Made by a program: the position numbers and the translations under genes. A DNA stretch of 64,000 nucleotides from CBDEGU01 sp965238045 (GTDB lineage Bacteria > Acidobacteriota > Terriglobia > Bryobacterales > UBA6623). Below, in pieces: positions 63,656 to 64,000 of the stretch (the stretch's first letter is position 1; each line of letters begins with the position of its first letter). The notes beneath the pieces were generated by a model. The model saw only the letters and a list, made by a program, of their open reading frames with translations, had not been told where the DNA came from and ran no database searches. Location: the NCBI GenBank assembly GCA_965238045.1, contig CBDEGU010000007.1, forward strand, positions 124,001-188,000. The letters run 5' to 3'.

Positions 63656-64000
63656 ATGATTTCCCGATTGCGACAGTCGTGTTTTCATGTTTTGTGCCTG
63701 AGTCTGGCGAGCATTTGCTTTACACTCCCGCCCGCCTCGATGGCCTCAGAGCCCGCGTGGATAGTCGGCTTAGAGAAACAACTCTTCGTGGACCAGCGGT
63801 TCATCGAAGCCTCAGAAGGCGTCACCCTGGTGATGAACCCTCCCTATCAGACTCGTGAACAGCTGATCGTTCCCGACCAACCGTGGGAAAAGGGATGTTT
63901 CATTGGCAGCTACAGTACCGTTCTCAAAGAAGAAGGCCCCGATGGTTCCCGTGTTCGCCTCTGGTACGACCTCATTTCCGAACGTGGCGTCCCCGGAAGC
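63656..64000 (+). CDS. exported propeller glycosidase-like protein, 5' part
   Basis: The first 115 codons of a gene that runs off the right edge. It begins with a signal peptide (MISRLRQSCFHVLCLSLASI…PASMA). The mature start, EKQLFVDQRFIEASEGVTLV, NPPYQTREQLIVPDQPWEKG and GSRVRLWYDL, lines up with the gene at 53752 (QLFIDSYAYADRWDVV … ADQPWEE … RMWYGLYD). It is therefore a paralog of that GH32/43-like family. A good promoter and an AGAGGA ribosome site precede it. Confidence 0.75.
   Translation, partial: MISRLRQSCFHVLCLSLASICFTLPPASMASEPAWIVGLEKQLFVDQRFIEASEGVTLVMNPPYQTREQLIVPDQPWEKGCFIGSYSTVLKEEGPDGSRVRLWYDLISERGVPGS

Overview
The window is a GC-rich bacterial chromosome segment. Its gene set (Tat- or lipoprotein-exported hydrolases, HemQ, Tat-tagged sulfatase and TldD, an F1 ATP synthase cluster without atpB/E/F beside it, many solitary metabolic genes on both strands, and a remnant of a repeated C-terminal protein family) fits a soil or marine Acidobacteriota, perhaps the Bryobacterales/Solibacter side. 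That placement is an inference from gene content; no rRNA is present.

Layout. 0-8 kb: a cut-off exported protein, a membrane-anchored FkbM methyltransferase, an enolase-superfamily enzyme, a CocE-type hydrolase, PduO-type cobalamin adenosyltransferase, a SnoaL-like lipoprotein, HemQ and a membrane-anchored coiled-coil protein. 8.1-11.6 kb: three different IS630-family insertion sequences in a row, the first two sharing one TA target. 11.6-26.9 kb: tldD-tldE, aldose epimerase, PilZ-like protein, cutA, phosphoesterase, citrate synthase (TTG start), a Tat beta-propeller, a glycosyltransferase followed by adenosine deaminase, a ThDP enzyme and a second membrane-anchored FkbM. 26.9-34.2 kb: an EF-G-like GTPase and atpHAGDC, all on the minus strand. 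34.2-35.9 kb: a C-rich, G-poor tract without convincing genes. 35.9-48.9 kb: di-haem peroxidase, two-lobed hydrolase, aldo/keto reductase, TPR protein, DUF2817 peptidase, propeller-DUF3604 protein and a sulfatase whose 3' end is repeated 3 kb away. 49-53 kb: a frameshifted class IV aminotransferase, tRNA-Ser(UGA), a DUF2958 fragment, an accessory gene cut by an amber codon, a HEAT-like fragment and an MDR dehydrogenase.

53.7-64 kb holds two related propeller glycosidase-like genes (the second runs off the window), an M14 peptidase, a Tat phosphoesterase, an integrase-type IS, and a layered transposon nest. The nest can be undone by hand. An IS6-family element carries one 484-bp IS3-derived cassette (target duplication TAAT) and one full IS3-family element (duplication TCGC). 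That IS3 element has in turn been hit in its left terminal repeat by a second 484-bp cassette (duplication CCTC). Removing the three insertions restores an uninterrupted 230-codon IS6 transposase frame in a 796-bp element. The two cassettes carry only orfA, have the same length and boundaries, and sit in different targets. They therefore look like an established non-autonomous IS3 lineage, and this is the most notable discovery in the window.

No CRISPR array, restriction, toxin-antitoxin or recognised defence system was seen. Protein-family names come from motif recognition by eye, not from database searches.
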